17,482 nt of DNA from Actinomycetes bacterium (GTDB lineage: Bacteria > Actinomycetota > Actinomycetes > Actinomycetales > Cellulomonadaceae), in NCBI GenBank assembly GCA_023424135.1, contig JAFAEH010000260.1, forward strand, positions 1 through 17,482, given 5' to 3'. A program made the position numbers and the translations under genes. Below the pieces are notes generated by a model. The model did not search any database. It was not told where the DNA came from and saw only the letters and a program-made list of their open reading frames with translations. How positions within the stretch are numbered: the stretch's first letter is position 1; every line of letters starts with the position of its first letter. This document shows positions 1 through 6,845 of the stretch, one piece after another.

Positions 1-277
1 CGTCCTGCCCGCGGGCCCGACGCCGGACCCGACCCCCGCGCCCACGAGCAGCGCCGCCGACGGCGGCCTGCGGGGTCTGCCCCCGCTGCGGCGGGCGACC
101 GAGGACGAGATCCGCAGCGCACCGGCCGGCAGCGTGCTCGCGCTGTGGGCGTCGGCCGGGGGGCAGCTCGAGGCCGGGACGGAGGGGATCGACCTGCTGC
201 TCGTCCACCCGGACGGTGAGGTGCTGCACGTCGGTCCCGCGCCCGCGGGCACCCTCAGGCTGTGGTCCTGGGTGTGA
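1..277 (+). CDS. C-terminal fragment of an unrecognised protein, cut by the window edge
   Basis: Reading from base 2, this frame is open to a TGA at 275-277 and has an almost pure G/C third codon position, as expected of real coding DNA here. The visible 91 residues begin with a Pro/Thr/Ala-rich stretch (TPDPTPAPTSS) that looks like a flexible linker. A compact C-terminal segment follows, containing GSVLALWASAGG, GIDLLLVHPDGEVLHVG and a final LRLWSWV. I recognise no family. The 5' end lies outside the window. The last codon and the stop fall inside TGTGACTTTC, a sequence that recurs at 3427 and may be a transposon end, so the natural C-terminus may have been replaced by an insertion. That is inference; the stop could also be the original one. 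Confidence 0.5.
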   Translation, partial: VLPAGPTPDPTPAPTSSAADGGLRGLPPLRRATEDEIRSAPAGSVLALWASAGGQLEAGTEGIDLLLVHPDGEVLHVGPAPAGTLRLWSWV

Positions 278-310
278 CTTTCGGCGCTATATGGCGGGGT
301 TCTGCCGCCG
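273..310 (+). repeat. Possible transposon end, copy A of a 38-bp direct repeat
   Basis: The sequence begins TGTGACTTTC and matches positions 3427-3464 at 28 of 38 bases by hand alignment. The first ten bases are identical and a shared TGGCGG follows. Both copies run in the same direction. Copy A lies exactly where the left gene stops and just before the ankyrin gene, so it is a plausible outer boundary of the inserted DNA. I found no clear inverted partner on the right side, and no target duplication can be shown. Confidence 0.35.
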
Positions 311-327
311 TAGCGTGGCGGCACAGG

Positions 328-1353
328 TCAGTTGGCGCCGGGAGTGACGGGCCGCAGGACATCTTCGACCTCGTCGTGTCCCTTCCCGGGGCCGATCTCG
401 TTGCGCTGGTACTGGCACCACCCCAGGGGGGTGCTGCCGAACCTCGTGTCGCGGCGCGTGGGGTCCGCGCCGTGATGAAGCAGGCGGGTGACGCTGTCGG
501 CTCGGCCGGAGAACGCCGCCTCGTGCAGGGCGGTGGATCCGTCCCGGTCGACGCCATCTACGGGCGTGGACGCTGCGATCAGTTCATCGATCACGTTCAG
601 GCGGCCGTGGGCCGCGGCGGTCCGCAGGGCCGCGACGCGGTCCTCTTCAGAGGTCTCGGCGGTGAGGGCGTTGGTGAGGTCGCCGGCCGCCGCGGCTTGG
701 ACCAGGTCAGCCGCTCCGGCGGCGAGCAGGACGTCGACGACGTCGGTCATGCCGAAGACGACGGCGTGTCGAAGGGCGGTGCCTCCTGGGACGCCACCGG
801 CGGTGGGAGATGCGGTGGCGTCCAGGTCCGCTCCAGCCTCGACGAGGACCCGCGCGACCTCTGCGTCGCCGTAGCTGGCGGCGGTCATCAACGGCGTTTC
901 GGCGTCCAAGGGATCGCCTTCTACCGGAGCACCGGCGTCCAGCAGGACGCGGGCAAGAGCAGCGGTGCCGGGCACGTCCCGCCAGGCGTCGCGCGTGGTG
1001 TCGAAGCGCATCATCGCCACGTAGCCCAGGGGACTGGCTCCGTGCAGGTGGTCACACCACCCGTACATCCTCTGGACGGCCAGCTCGGGGTGCGCCGCGA
1101 GGAGGTGTGCCAGCCGGGCGGCGTCGCCGCCGTCCAGGACGGCTCGTCGCTCGACCTCGAGCTTGAGCCGGGCCCAGCTGGGGAACCCGTGCTCACGGGC
1201 CACGGCGAGCTGCGCCGAGCTGAGGGCGAGCTGCTCGGATACGGAACGGATCCGGGCGGCGGCCGCGGGATCACCGCGTTCGGCCGTCCGTAGAAGGTCC
1301 TTGGCTTGGCGCCGGAGCTGCTCGAGGTCGGCGCGCGCTGGCAGAAGGGGCAT
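328..1353 (-). CDS. Ankyrin-repeat protein
   Basis: This 341-residue protein has no signal peptide or membrane segment and should be cytosolic. The N-terminal third (about 1-70) carries the block LEQLRRQAKDLLRTAERGD followed by LAVAREHGFPSWARLKLEVE. That block is typical of a widespread bacterial ankyrin family of unknown role. Ankyrin-type repeats follow, including TPLMTAASYGDAEVARVLVE near residue 155, TALRHAVVFGMTDVVDVLL near 192 and STALHEAAFSGRADSVTRLL near 283. The ATG is preceded by a good ribosome site, AAAGGAG, 5 nt upstream. It points the same way as merR but is separated from it by a hairpin, so it probably has its own promoter. Ankyrin folds bind partner proteins; the partner cannot be deduced, and nothing in the protein suggests metal binding. 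Confidence 0.85.
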   Translation of the reverse strand: MPLLPARADLEQLRRQAKDLLRTAERGDPAAAARIRSVSEQLALSSAQLAVAREHGFPSWARLKLEVERRAVLDGGDAARLAHLLAAHPELAVQRMYGWCDHLHGASPLGYVAMMRFDTTRDAWRDVPGTAALARVLLDAGAPVEGDPLDAETPLMTAASYGDAEVARVLVEAGADLDATASPTAGGVPGGTALRHAVVFGMTDVVDVLLAAGAADLVQAAAAGDLTNALTAETSEEDRVAALRTAAAHGRLNVIDELIAASTPVDGVDRDGSTALHEAAFSGRADSVTRLLHHGADPTRRDTRFGSTPLGWCQYQRNEIGPGKGHDEVEDVLRPVTPGAN

Positions 1354-1461
1354 GACGTCTCCTTTGTCGCTGGCGGCCCGCGCTGCCAGGCAGAGGAGAT
1401 CGTCGACGGGGCGGTTCGTCGTCGTGCTGTGAGAGGTGGACTCAGTCCTGTCCGCGGGCCC

Positions 1462-1482
1462 GGTGGCGCCCTCCGCGCCACC
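1462..1482 (-). terminator. Probable transcription terminator of merR
   Basis: A perfect hairpin with 8-bp arms (GGTGGCGC / GCGCCACC) and a 5-nt loop starts 28 nt after the merR stop codon. There is no run of T after it, which is common in high-GC actinobacteria. It separates merR from the downstream ankyrin gene. Confidence 0.55.
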
Positions 1483-1509
1483 ACCGACTCTAGGCCCGTA
1501 GCCGCCCTG

Positions 1510-1908
1510 TCAGGCGGTCGGGATGACGTGGCACACGCCGTCCTCGAGGCAGGTGGCCGGGTTGAGCGTGGCGGCGCGGTCGCGGAGCCGGCGGACCTCC
1601 TCGCGCGTGGCCTCGAGCTCTACGATGCGCTCGTCCAGTGCGGCGGCGTGACGGTCAAGCAGTGCAGTGACGTGCCCGCACGGCGGCCCCTGGTCCTCGC
1701 GGACCGTGATGACGGTGCGGATCTCGGCAAGGCTCAAGCCGGCTGCTTGGGCGGCTCGCACGAAGCGGAGCCGGGCGAGCGATGTCTCGTCGTAGTCGCG
1801 GTAGCCCGACGCGGTCCGAGCCGGCCGCGACAGCACCTGCGCCTGCTCGTAGAACCTCAAGGTCTTCGTCGTCACACCGGCCCGCTCGGCCAGCTCCCCG
1901 ATCCGCAT
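1510..1908 (-). CDS. merR: MerR-family heavy-metal regulator, probably mercury-responsive
   Basis: This 132-residue protein opens with the MerR winged helix-turn-helix (IGELAERAGVTTKTLRFYEQ, residues 3-22) and the RTASGYRDYDE wing. A long dimerisation helix follows (about 83-112). Three cysteines sit where metal-binding MerR proteins hold their ion: C77 in GPPCGH, then C120 and C126 in TCLEDGVCHVIP. This matches the three-cysteine plan of mercury MerR, although the C-terminal spacing resembles the generic actinobacterial heavy-metal MerR group, so Pb, Cd or Zn cannot be excluded from sequence alone. Divergence from merA across a MerR-type promoter makes Hg(II) the best inference. There is no Shine-Dalgarno sequence; a TAGCGT box on the minus strand ends 6 nt before the ATG, which suggests a leaderless message. 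Confidence 0.85.
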   Translation of the reverse strand: MRIGELAERAGVTTKTLRFYEQAQVLSRPARTASGYRDYDETSLARLRFVRAAQAAGLSLAEIRTVITVREDQGPPCGHVTALLDRHAAALDERIVELEATREEVRRLRDRAATLNPATCLEDGVCHVIPTA

Positions 1909-1924
1909 CGTGACACGCTACGGC

Positions 1925-1956
1925 TTGACCTTGCCGTGCGGTGGAACGTTTACGGT
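1925..1956 (+). promoter_or_regulatory. merA promoter with MerR-type operator
   Basis: A -35 box TTGACC (1925-1930) and a -10-like TACGGT (1951-1956) are separated by 20 bp, the over-long spacing typical of MerR-activated promoters. Inside the spacer region lies an imperfect dyad, ACCTTGC (1928-1934) and GGAACGT (1943-1949), with 5 of 7 bases symmetric. The merA ATG starts 6 nt after the -10 box and there is no ribosome site, so the transcript is probably leaderless. The same DNA serves divergent merR. Confidence 0.6.
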
Positions 1957-1962
1957 CCGTCG

Positions 1963-3342
1963 ATGGGCATCGAAGAGACGTGGGACCTGGTCGTCATCGG
2001 TAGCGGGGGGGCGGCGATGGCCGCCGGGATCGAGGCCAGGTCGCGCGGGAAGTCGGTCCTGCTGGTCGAGCACGGCGTGCTGGGCGGAACCTGCTTGAAC
2101 GTGGGGTGCATCCCGAGCAAGAACCTGCTCGCGGCCGCCGGGCGCCGTCACCGGGCGCTCGTCAACCCCTTCCCCAGCGTCCCGACCGACGCCGGGGGCG
2201 TCGACCTGGCGGCGCTGATGACGCAGAAGCAGGAGCTGATCGACAGGCTCCGTCAGGCGAAGTACACCGACGTCGCCGAAGCGCACGGCTTCCCGGTCAT
2301 GTACGGCCACGCGCGATTCGTCGACGAGCAGACGCTCGAGGTCGACGGCGAGCGGGTCGCCGGCGCGGCATACGTCGTCGCGACAGGCTCGGCCGCTCAC
2401 ATCCCGGACCTGCCCGGCATGGACACCACCGACCCGCTGACGAGCACGACTGCGATGGAGCTGCAGGACATCCCCTCCTCCATGGTGGTCCTCGGCGGCG
2501 GGTACGTCGGGCTCGAGCAGGCCCAGCTCTGGTCCCAGCTCGGCGTCGCGGTCACGCTCGTCGGCCGGCTCGCGCCGCACGCCGAGCCAGAGGTCGCGGA
2601 CGCGCTGCGAACCGTGTTCGCCGACGACGGCATCACCGTCGTCGAGGAACGAGCGGTGGCGGTCGAGAGCACCGCCGACGGCGGGGTTCTGGTCCGCACC
2701 GAGCGGGGCGCACAGGTGACCGGTCAACGTCTGCTGGTAGCCACCGGGCGGCACGCGAACACCACCGACCTCGGGCTCGACGACGCCGGGGTGCAGACCG
2801 ACGACCGCGGGTTTATTACGGTCGATCAGCACCAGCGCACGAGCAACCCGCAGATCTTCGCCGCCGGCGACGCCGCCGGCGCCCCGCAGTACGTCTACGT
2901 CGCCGCCCAGACCGGGCACGCCGCAGCTGCCGGAGCCCTTGGCCGGCCCACCACCGTCGACTACCGCGGCCTGCCGGCGGTGACGTTCACGACCCCCCAG
3001 CTCGCCTCCGCAGGGCTGACCGAGCAGCAGGCCCTGGCCGCCGGGCACGAGTGCGACTCCCGGGTCCTGGATGCCCAGGACATCCCCCGATCGCTCGCCA
3101 ACCGCGACACCCGCGGCACTCTCAAACTCGTCATCGACGCCCACACACGCAAGATCCTCGGGGTCCACGCCGCCCTCGACGGCGCCGGGGACGTGATGCT
3201 CGCCGCGACCTACGCGATCAAGTTCGGCCTCACCGTCGACGACCTCGCCGACACCTGGGCGCCCTACCTGACCATGAGCGAGGCACTGCGCATCTGCGCC
3301 GGCCTCTTCCGCAGCGACATGCCAACGAGCTGTTGCGCGTAA
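1963..3342 (+). CDS. merA: Mercuric reductase MerA
   Basis: This is a 459-residue FAD-dependent pyridine-nucleotide disulfide oxidoreductase that would reduce Hg(II) to volatile Hg(0) with NADPH in the cytosol. It shows the FAD Rossmann motif VIGSGGAAMAAG (residues 11-22), the redox pair in GGTCLNVGCIPSK (C44, C49), the NADPH motif VVLGGGYVGLE and the second FAD motif IFAAGDAAG. The C-terminus SCCA (C457, C458) holds the vicinal cysteine pair that passes Hg to the active site and separates MerA from dihydrolipoamide dehydrogenase. The N-terminal heavy-metal domain of many MerA proteins is absent, as in many actinobacterial forms. The open frame extends upstream through the merR region, but the ATG at 1963 fits both the fold and the promoter. 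No merT/merP transporter or merB lies nearby. Confidence 0.95.
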   Translation: MGIEETWDLVVIGSGGAAMAAGIEARSRGKSVLLVEHGVLGGTCLNVGCIPSKNLLAAAGRRHRALVNPFPSVPTDAGGVDLAALMTQKQELIDRLRQAKYTDVAEAHGFPVMYGHARFVDEQTLEVDGERVAGAAYVVATGSAAHIPDLPGMDTTDPLTSTTAMELQDIPSSMVVLGGGYVGLEQAQLWSQLGVAVTLVGRLAPHAEPEVADALRTVFADDGITVVEERAVAVESTADGGVLVRTERGAQVTGQRLLVATGRHANTTDLGLDDAGVQTDDRGFITVDQHQRTSNPQIFAAGDAAGAPQYVYVAAQTGHAAAAGALGRPTTVDYRGLPAVTFTTPQLASAGLTEQQALAAGHECDSRVLDAQDIPRSLANRDTRGTLKLVIDAHTRKILGVHAALDGAGDVMLAATYAIKFGLTVDDLADTWAPYLTMSEALRICAGLFRSDMPTSCCA

Positions 3343-3375
3343 ACAGCAGCGGCTGAGCAGTTCGACGCAGGGCAC

Positions 3376-3403
3376 GTGTCCCACTTCCTTGGAAGTGGGA
3401 CAC
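3376..3403. terminator. Perfect 28-bp hairpin after merA, probable terminator
   Basis: Arms of 13 bp (GTGTCCCACTTCC and its exact complement) flank a 2-nt loop TT, 33 nt after the merA stop. No T-run follows. Position favours a terminator of merA or a bidirectional one shared with the opposing tniB. The perfect symmetry next to a suspected transposon end also leaves open a recombination or protein-binding site. Confidence 0.5.
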
Positions 3404-3426
3404 CCCGACAACGCTCCGCCGGGGAC

Positions 3427-3464
3427 TGTGACTTTCTCCGGTGAGTGGCGGCGGTCTTCAGCCG
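3427..3464 (+). repeat. Possible transposon end, copy B of a 38-bp direct repeat
   Basis: It begins TGTGACTTTC and is 28/38 identical to 273-310 in the same orientation. It lies 13 nt beyond the tniB stop codon, a natural place for the left end of the transposition module. TG at the outer edge fits the Tn402/Mu-like DDE group, whose ends commonly start with TG. A matching inverted end near the resolvase was not found by eye. Confidence 0.4.
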
Positions 3465-3477
3465 CTCAGGGGCACGG

Positions 3478-4296
3478 TTAGTTGACTCCGATGACGAGGG
3501 TGCTGGCGGCGGCTTCGACGACGTCGTTGGTGATGGTCTGCAGCTCGTTGATCTTCAGGACGCGTTCGATCTGGGGGAAGAGTCGCTCCAGGAGGCGGAA
3601 GTTGCCGCGGGTGATGCGGCTGATCGCGGCGATGGTCTGGGCGTCGGTGAAGTCGTCGGGGTTGAGGGTCTTGCCCAGGGAGCGCCAGTGGCGTTGGAGG
3701 ACGAAGAGCATCTCGTCGGTGCTCAGGGGCCGGTACTGGTGGGCGAAGCCGACGCGGCTGTAGAACTGGGGGTAGTGGCTGAACTGCTTCTCCAGCCCGG
3801 GCATGCCGATGAGGATCAGGGCGATCTGGTCGCGGTCGTAGCGGTCCCGTAGGAGCTCGAGCGCGGTGGGGCTCAGGCGTTCGGACTCGTCGACGATGAC
3901 GAGCTGGACGTAGTTGGTGGTGCGCCGGGTGCCCCACCGGTCCAAGGGGATGCGGTCGGGGGCTTCGACGTGCTGCTGGATGCAGATGCTGGTGCGCGTG
4001 ATGATCCGGTCCAGGTCCTCGCGCAGCAGCCGCGGGGTGGTCAGGACCCCGGGGGTGTACAGGGCGGTGCGGTTCTTGGCCAGCGCGGCGTAGATCTTGG
4101 CGTCGTCATCGCAGCGCGGGCCCCAGTCGGTGAGCAGCTCGTGGGCTTGGTCCCAGTGGGCGTAGCGGCGTGCGGAGACGGTCTTGCCGACCCCGGCCGG
4201 CCCGAAGCACAGCCCGATGGTGCGCCCGCGCCGGACGGAGTCGGCGAACTCGGTGAAGCGGCGGTGCTCCTTGGTGACGATGAAGCGTTCGCTCAC
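3478..4296 (-). CDS. tniB: TniB-like AAA+ ATPase of a transposon
   Basis: This 272-residue ATPase would act as the target-selecting or transposase-activating partner of the DDE transposase encoded just upstream. Walker A is GPAGVGKT (residues 32-39) and Walker B LVIVDE (132-137). LILIGMPGLEKQ and RGNFRLLERLF are typical of the TniB/IS21-helper/MuB-like clade. The reading frame is open far upstream, but the start is taken as GTG at 4296: it overlaps the transposase stop as GTGA, has a strong AAGGAGGA ribosome site 6 nt before it, and begins MSERFIVTKEHRRF as in the family. The overlap implies translational coupling. No TniQ gene follows. Confidence 0.88.
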   Translation of the reverse strand: MSERFIVTKEHRRFTEFADSVRRGRTIGLCFGPAGVGKTVSARRYAHWDQAHELLTDWGPRCDDDAKIYAALAKNRTALYTPGVLTTPRLLREDLDRIITRTSICIQQHVEAPDRIPLDRWGTRRTTNYVQLVIVDESERLSPTALELLRDRYDRDQIALILIGMPGLEKQFSHYPQFYSRVGFAHQYRPLSTDEMLFVLQRHWRSLGKTLNPDDFTDAQTIAAISRITRGNFRLLERLFPQIERVLKINELQTITNDVVEAAASTLVIGVN

Positions 4297-5696
4297 CTGA
4301 GGTCCTCCTTGTAGACCTTGAGCCGCGCCACGGTCGGCACGCGCGGCGGCACGGGCCTGGCAGGGGCGTCGGGGGTGTGGGCGGCGACGACGGCGATCCG
4401 CTCGTTGATGCCTCGGCGCAGGGCGCGGCGACGGGCGTTGCGGGCGGCCTGGACGTCCTTGAGGCTGATCTGCTTGGCGTGGTGTTCCTGATCGACGGCG
4501 GTGCACAGGAACTGGTCGTGGTCGAAGACGCGGATCTCGGTGATGTCTCTGGGGTCGTAGCGGATGACCACGGGGCGGCCGACGAAGCCGGCGAGGGTCG
4601 GTGAGACGTAGCGCATGCCTTGGAAGTGGATGCCGTCGCGGCGCACCGTCCTGGATCGGGCCACGGTCAGCAGCAGCCCGTCCAGCGCCTGGAGGCTGTC
4701 GGGAAGGCGTGGCAGCCAGCCGTCGGCGATCCACGCCGACCGCGGCGAGACGCCGAGCTCGCCGTGGGCGCGGTCGTTGTAGTCCAGGACGAACGCCCCG
4801 ACGGCGGCGTCGAGGTCAGCCAAGGACAGGGCTGGCGCGGGCCAGCGCTCCGCGCCGCTGTGGAGGTGTCCGGGCAGGGTGGTGAGCAGCTCGGTGTTGA
4901 CCGTGCCGAAGAAGCGCTCGACCTTGCCTCGCCCTTGGGGTCGCGCGACGGCGGAGTGGATCAGGCGGATGTGCAGGTCGACGGCGGTGCGGGCCAGGTG
5001 GTCGCTGGTGAAGTCCGACCCGTGGTCGACGTACAACAGGTCGGGGATGCCGCACATCGGCCACCGGGGGTCGGCCTTGGGCCAGATCGCCTGCCGTAGC
5101 GCCAGGGCGGTGTGCATCGTTGACGGCGCACCGAAGAAGACCGTGTAGCCGCAGATCGCGCGGGAGCAGTCGTCCATCACGACGGTCAGCCACGGCCGGG
5201 CCGGCTTGCCGTCCGTGCCGACGAGCACGATGTCCAGCAAGGTGTGGTCGGCCTGCCACATCGCGTTGGGGCGGTCGGCCGTCCGCCGCAACGCGAGCTC
5301 GTACTTGTCCCGGTAGGAGCCTGCTCCCTCGAGGGCGAGGGTGACCATGCCGGGGTCCAGGGCGGTGATGATCGACCGGACGACGCCGTAGGACGGGACC
5401 GGCCACGCGGTGCCGGCGCAGACCTTCACCACCGTCCGGTGGATCGCGGCGATCGGTGGGCGGGGCCGGGTCAGCCCGAGCCCTTCGATTAGCGCGATGA
5501 GGTCCGCCGGCAGGTGATGCCCGCCCGCGTCCGCCCGCGGCACTCGGCCCAGGGCCGACAGGCCGCCGGCGCGGTAGCGGGCATGCCAGCGTTCCAGCGT
5601 GCGCACTCCCAGGCCGTGGTGACGGGCCAGCGCGGCGAGCGGGACCTGGTCCTCGACATGCAGCCGCAGGATCCGCCACCGCCCGTCCGCGTCCAC
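4293..5696 (-). CDS. tniA: TniA-like DDE transposase/integrase (Mu/Tn402 type)
   Basis: This 467-residue protein starts at GTG 5696. An N-terminal helix-turn-helix is present (LAALARHHGLGVRTLERWHARY, residues about 20-41). The RNase H-like core shows the catalytic acids D150 in MWQADHTLLDI, D224 in LLYVDHGSDF and E260 in GRGKVERFFG. A Mu-type C-terminal beta-barrel region (about 325-400: DGIHFQGMRYVSPTLAGFVGR) follows. The length suits actinobacterial TniA homologues and no frameshift is visible, so the enzyme may be active. It would cut and join transposon ends together with the coupled TniB. It lies 7 nt after the resolvase stop, so the three genes probably form one leftward operon. Confidence 0.9.
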   Translation of the reverse strand: MDADGRWRILRLHVEDQVPLAALARHHGLGVRTLERWHARYRAGGLSALGRVPRADAGGHHLPADLIALIEGLGLTRPRPPIAAIHRTVVKVCAGTAWPVPSYGVVRSIITALDPGMVTLALEGAGSYRDKYELALRRTADRPNAMWQADHTLLDIVLVGTDGKPARPWLTVVMDDCSRAICGYTVFFGAPSTMHTALALRQAIWPKADPRWPMCGIPDLLYVDHGSDFTSDHLARTAVDLHIRLIHSAVARPQGRGKVERFFGTVNTELLTTLPGHLHSGAERWPAPALSLADLDAAVGAFVLDYNDRAHGELGVSPRSAWIADGWLPRLPDSLQALDGLLLTVARSRTVRRDGIHFQGMRYVSPTLAGFVGRPVVIRYDPRDITEIRVFDHDQFLCTAVDQEHHAKQISLKDVQAARNARRRALRRGINERIAVVAAHTPDAPARPVPPRVPTVARLKVYKEDLR

Positions 5697-5703
5697 GGCC
5701 GGC

Positions 5704-6303
5704 CTACACGGCGCTCGTGGCTCGTCGTGACGGGGCCGCTGCGGCGGGCGCGCGGTTCAGGGCCCGGTAGATGGTGGTGCGGGAGACGCCGAGCACCTGC
5801 CCGATCTGGGCGACGGTCATGTCCTTCTGCTCATACATCCGTCGGGCCGCCCGGACCTGGTCCGCGGACAACGCCGACGGCCGCCCACCGCTGCGGCCCC
5901 GAGCACGAGCGGCCGCCAGGCCGGCGTTGGTGCGCTCTCGGATCAGGTCGCGCTCGAACTCGGCCAGTGCCGCGAAGACGTGAAACACCAACCGTCCGCC
6001 TGGGGAGGTGGTGTCGATGGTCTCCTGCAACGACCGGAACCCCACGCCGCGGTCGGCCAGGACCTGCAGCTGGTCGATCAGGTGGCGGATCGACCGGCCG
6101 AGCCGGTCCAGCCGCCACACCACCAGGGTGTCCCCCGGGCGCAGCTGGTCCAGCAGCTTGTCCAGCTCCGGCCGGTGCTGCAGCGACCCGGAGCCGGTGT
6201 CGACGAACACCCGGTAGCACCCGGCCTTGGTCAGCGCATCGACCTGCAGCGACGCGTCCTGATCGGTTGTCGACACGCGCGCGTACCCCAGGAGATGCCC
6301 CAC
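5704..6303 (-). CDS. Serine recombinase, Tn3-type resolvase
   Basis: The resolvase/invertase catalytic domain begins LGYARVSTTDQ with the nucleophile serine at residue 11. It continues with the signatures VVWRLDRLGRSIRHL and HVFAALAEFERDLIRERT. A C-terminal helix-turn-helix (MTVAQIGQVLGVSRTTIYRAL) binds the res site. It would resolve cointegrates during transposition. I chose GTG 6303 (199 residues) because homologues start MGHLLGYARVST and the active serine then falls near residue 10. The frame stays open to another GTG at 6375, adding 24 unconserved residues. Neither start has a clear ribosome site. A res site may lie in 6304-6440, but its subsites cannot be defined by eye. Confidence 0.88.
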   Translation of the reverse strand: MGHLLGYARVSTTDQDASLQVDALTKAGCYRVFVDTGSGSLQHRPELDKLLDQLRPGDTLVVWRLDRLGRSIRHLIDQLQVLADRGVGFRSLQETIDTTSPGGRLVFHVFAALAEFERDLIRERTNAGLAAARARGRSGGRPSALSADQVRAARRMYEQKDMTVAQIGQVLGVSRTTIYRALNRAPAAAAPSRRATSAV

Positions 6304-6472
6304 GCGTCGACCGTAGCGAAACCCGTCCGACACGGGAAGTATCGCGCCGTAGTTTTCGGCACGCAGTTCCGCCACATCAGGCGCCTCGTCGACGACGCGC
6401 GCCGCCCGGCCCTCCGGCGCGTGTAGCGGAATCGTTCGTTTGCGGCACAGGCTGCCGGTTCAGTCAGTGCTG

Positions 6473-6492
6473 TATAGTTCAGCACATGCTGA
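6473..6492 (+). promoter_or_regulatory. Promoter and operator of the cadmium/lead module
   Basis: A -10 box TATAGT (6473-6478) ends 7 nt before the ATG at 6486, and no Shine-Dalgarno sequence is present, so the transcript is probably leaderless. A palindrome TCAGCACATGCTGA (6479-6492; 6-bp arms, 2-bp centre) covers the transcription start and the start codon. A repressor bound there would block initiation directly. No good -35 box is visible at normal spacing. Confidence 0.55.
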
Positions 6493-6845
6493 GCATTGCT
6501 ACTCGCCTGGACGTGATGAACCGGTTGGGCCGGGCAATGGCCGACCCAACACGGTCACGGCTCCTGATGGCGTTGTTGGAGCGGCCCGCCTATCCGGCAG
6601 AGCTGGCACGCGACCTCGGGCTGACGCGCTCGAACGTGTCGAACCATCTGGCTTGCCTGCGCGACTGCGGCATCGTGGTCGCCGAGCCCGAGGGCCGCCA
6701 GACACGTTACGAGATCGCCGACCCGCACCTGGCACGGGCGCTCAACGCACTGGTCGAGGTCACCCTCGCCGTGAACGAGAACGCTCCCTGCATCGATCCT
6801 GCCTGCCCTGTTCCCGGGTGCGCCAACGCGGAGCCTGACGCGTGA
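6486..6845 (+). CDS. cmtR: ArsR-family Cd(II)/Pb(II)-sensing repressor, CmtR-like
   Basis: This 119-residue winged-helix repressor closely resembles mycobacterial CmtR: RLGRAMADPTRSRLL, the recognition helix GLTRSNVSNHLACLRDCG and EGRQTRYEIADPHLARAL. The three CmtR metal ligands are present at the same numbers, C57 and C61 (CLRDC) in the DNA-binding helix and C102 (APC) in the tail. Two additional cysteines, C107 and C112 (DPACPVPGC), extend the tail and could change affinity or metal choice. Metal binding is expected to release it from the palindrome over its own start codon. Its stop overlaps the GTG of cadD (GTGA), so sensor and exporter are co-translated. Confidence 0.9.
   Translation: MLSIATRLDVMNRLGRAMADPTRSRLLMALLERPAYPAELARDLGLTRSNVSNHLACLRDCGIVVAEPEGRQTRYEIADPHLARALNALVEVTLAVNENAPCIDPACPVPGCANAEPDA

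Noticed and set aside
262..1293. 343-codon plus-strand open frame opposite the ankyrin gene
   Set aside because: The ankyrin reading is clearly protein-like on the minus strand; this frame is its complement with low-complexity Gly/Val composition.
1306..1962. N-terminal extension of merA upstream of 1963
   Set aside because: It would run through the merR gene and the divergent promoter; MerA homology starts at MGIEETWDLVVIG.
1918..3411. 497-codon minus-strand open frame opposite merA
   Set aside because: Shadow of merA; it would also run through the terminator hairpin and has no family features.
4297..4734. N-terminal extension of the TniB frame
   Set aside because: It is an Arg/Pro-rich shadow of tniA; the GTG at 4296 has a strong ribosome site and family N-terminus.
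6340..6365. Weak inverted similarity (ACTACGGCGCGATA on the minus strand) to the end sequence at 273
   Set aside because: About 12 of 15 bases match only with a gap and without the TGTGAC tip; too weak to call the right transposon end, though worth testing by alignment.
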